DNA from: Nitrospiria bacterium
Lineage (GTDB): Bacteria; Nitrospirota; CAKKRA01; 9FT-COMBO-42-15
Assembly: GCA_919902475.1 (NCBI GenBank)
Contig: CAKKRA010000352.1
Coordinates: 1-5,050, forward strand
Length of the DNA stretch: 5,050 bases
Reading direction: 5' to 3'
Positions 4,997 through 5,050 of the stretch are shown piece after piece. A program made the position numbers and the translations under genes. Below the pieces are notes generated by a model. That model was given only the letters and a program-made list of their open reading frames with translations, was not told the DNA's origin and did no database searches. Position 1 is the stretch's first letter. Every line of letters starts with the position of its first letter.

Positions 4997-5050
4997 TGGC
5001 GTCCCCAGGGGGATTTGAACCCCCGTCGCCGCCGTGAAAGGGCGGTGTCC
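4997..5050 (-). tRNA. tRNA-Glu (UUC), 3' part, cut by the window edge
   Basis: The minus strand shows an anticodon stem CCGCC/GGCGG (5041-5045 with 5029-5033) closing the loop CTTTCAC, with anticodon TTC at 5036-5038. A four-base variable region, a T-arm with five G-C pairs around TTCAAAT (5008-5024), the 3' acceptor strand (5001-5007), discriminator G (5000) and a genomically encoded CCA (4997-4999) follow. The sequence closely resembles bacterial tRNA-Glu. The 5' acceptor strand and most of the D-arm lie beyond the window. Confidence 0.95.

Overview
The window is a stretch of a bacterial chromosome in which every supported gene lies on the minus strand, so it reads from right to left. Moderate GC content, Shine-Dalgarno-led genes, an FHA-GAF-adenylate cyclase and a two-helix HAMP protein with an RFAGPL motif suggest a Gram-negative environmental bacterium such as a Nitrospirota or deltaproteobacterial (Desulfobacterota-like) lineage. 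That placement is an impression from protein style, not a computed result.

Right end (about 3990-5050), housekeeping: the 3' part of a tRNA-Glu(UUC) gene with encoded CCA is followed by a strong sigma-70-type promoter (TTGACA-N17-TAAAAT) and the ribosomal protein pair rplM (L13) and rpsI (S9). The pair is tightly spaced, with the rpsI ribosome binding site overlapping the rplM stop codon, and ends in a textbook intrinsic terminator at about 4020-4054.

Middle (about 3790-3998), non-coding: no gene is visible here. The region holds a 136-bp element with perfect 10-bp terminal inverted repeats, flanked on both sides by CTAA, and with internal complementary blocks that let it fold into a long branched hairpin. 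A possible promoter (TTGCCC-N16-TATAAT) abuts its right end and points leftward. It may be a MITE-like insertion, or a structured 5' leader of the operon to its left.

Left part (1-3789), probable operon in transcription order: a membrane-anchored BON-domain protein; a class I SAM-dependent methyltransferase resembling bacterial phosphatidylethanolamine N-methyltransferases; a small two-helix membrane protein with a HAMP domain and a coiled coil but no sensor or output domain; an unrecognised 94-residue protein starting one base after it; an FHA-GAF class III adenylate cyclase with all catalytic residues present; and the first 29 codons of a further gene running off the left edge. Gaps of 1 to 38 bases and no internal terminator support co-transcription. 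The striking part is the HAMP protein / 94-residue protein / FHA-GAF-cyclase trio, which looks like the parts of a signalling receptor distributed over separate polypeptides and producing cAMP. No CRISPR array, insertion sequence with a transposase, or rRNA was seen.
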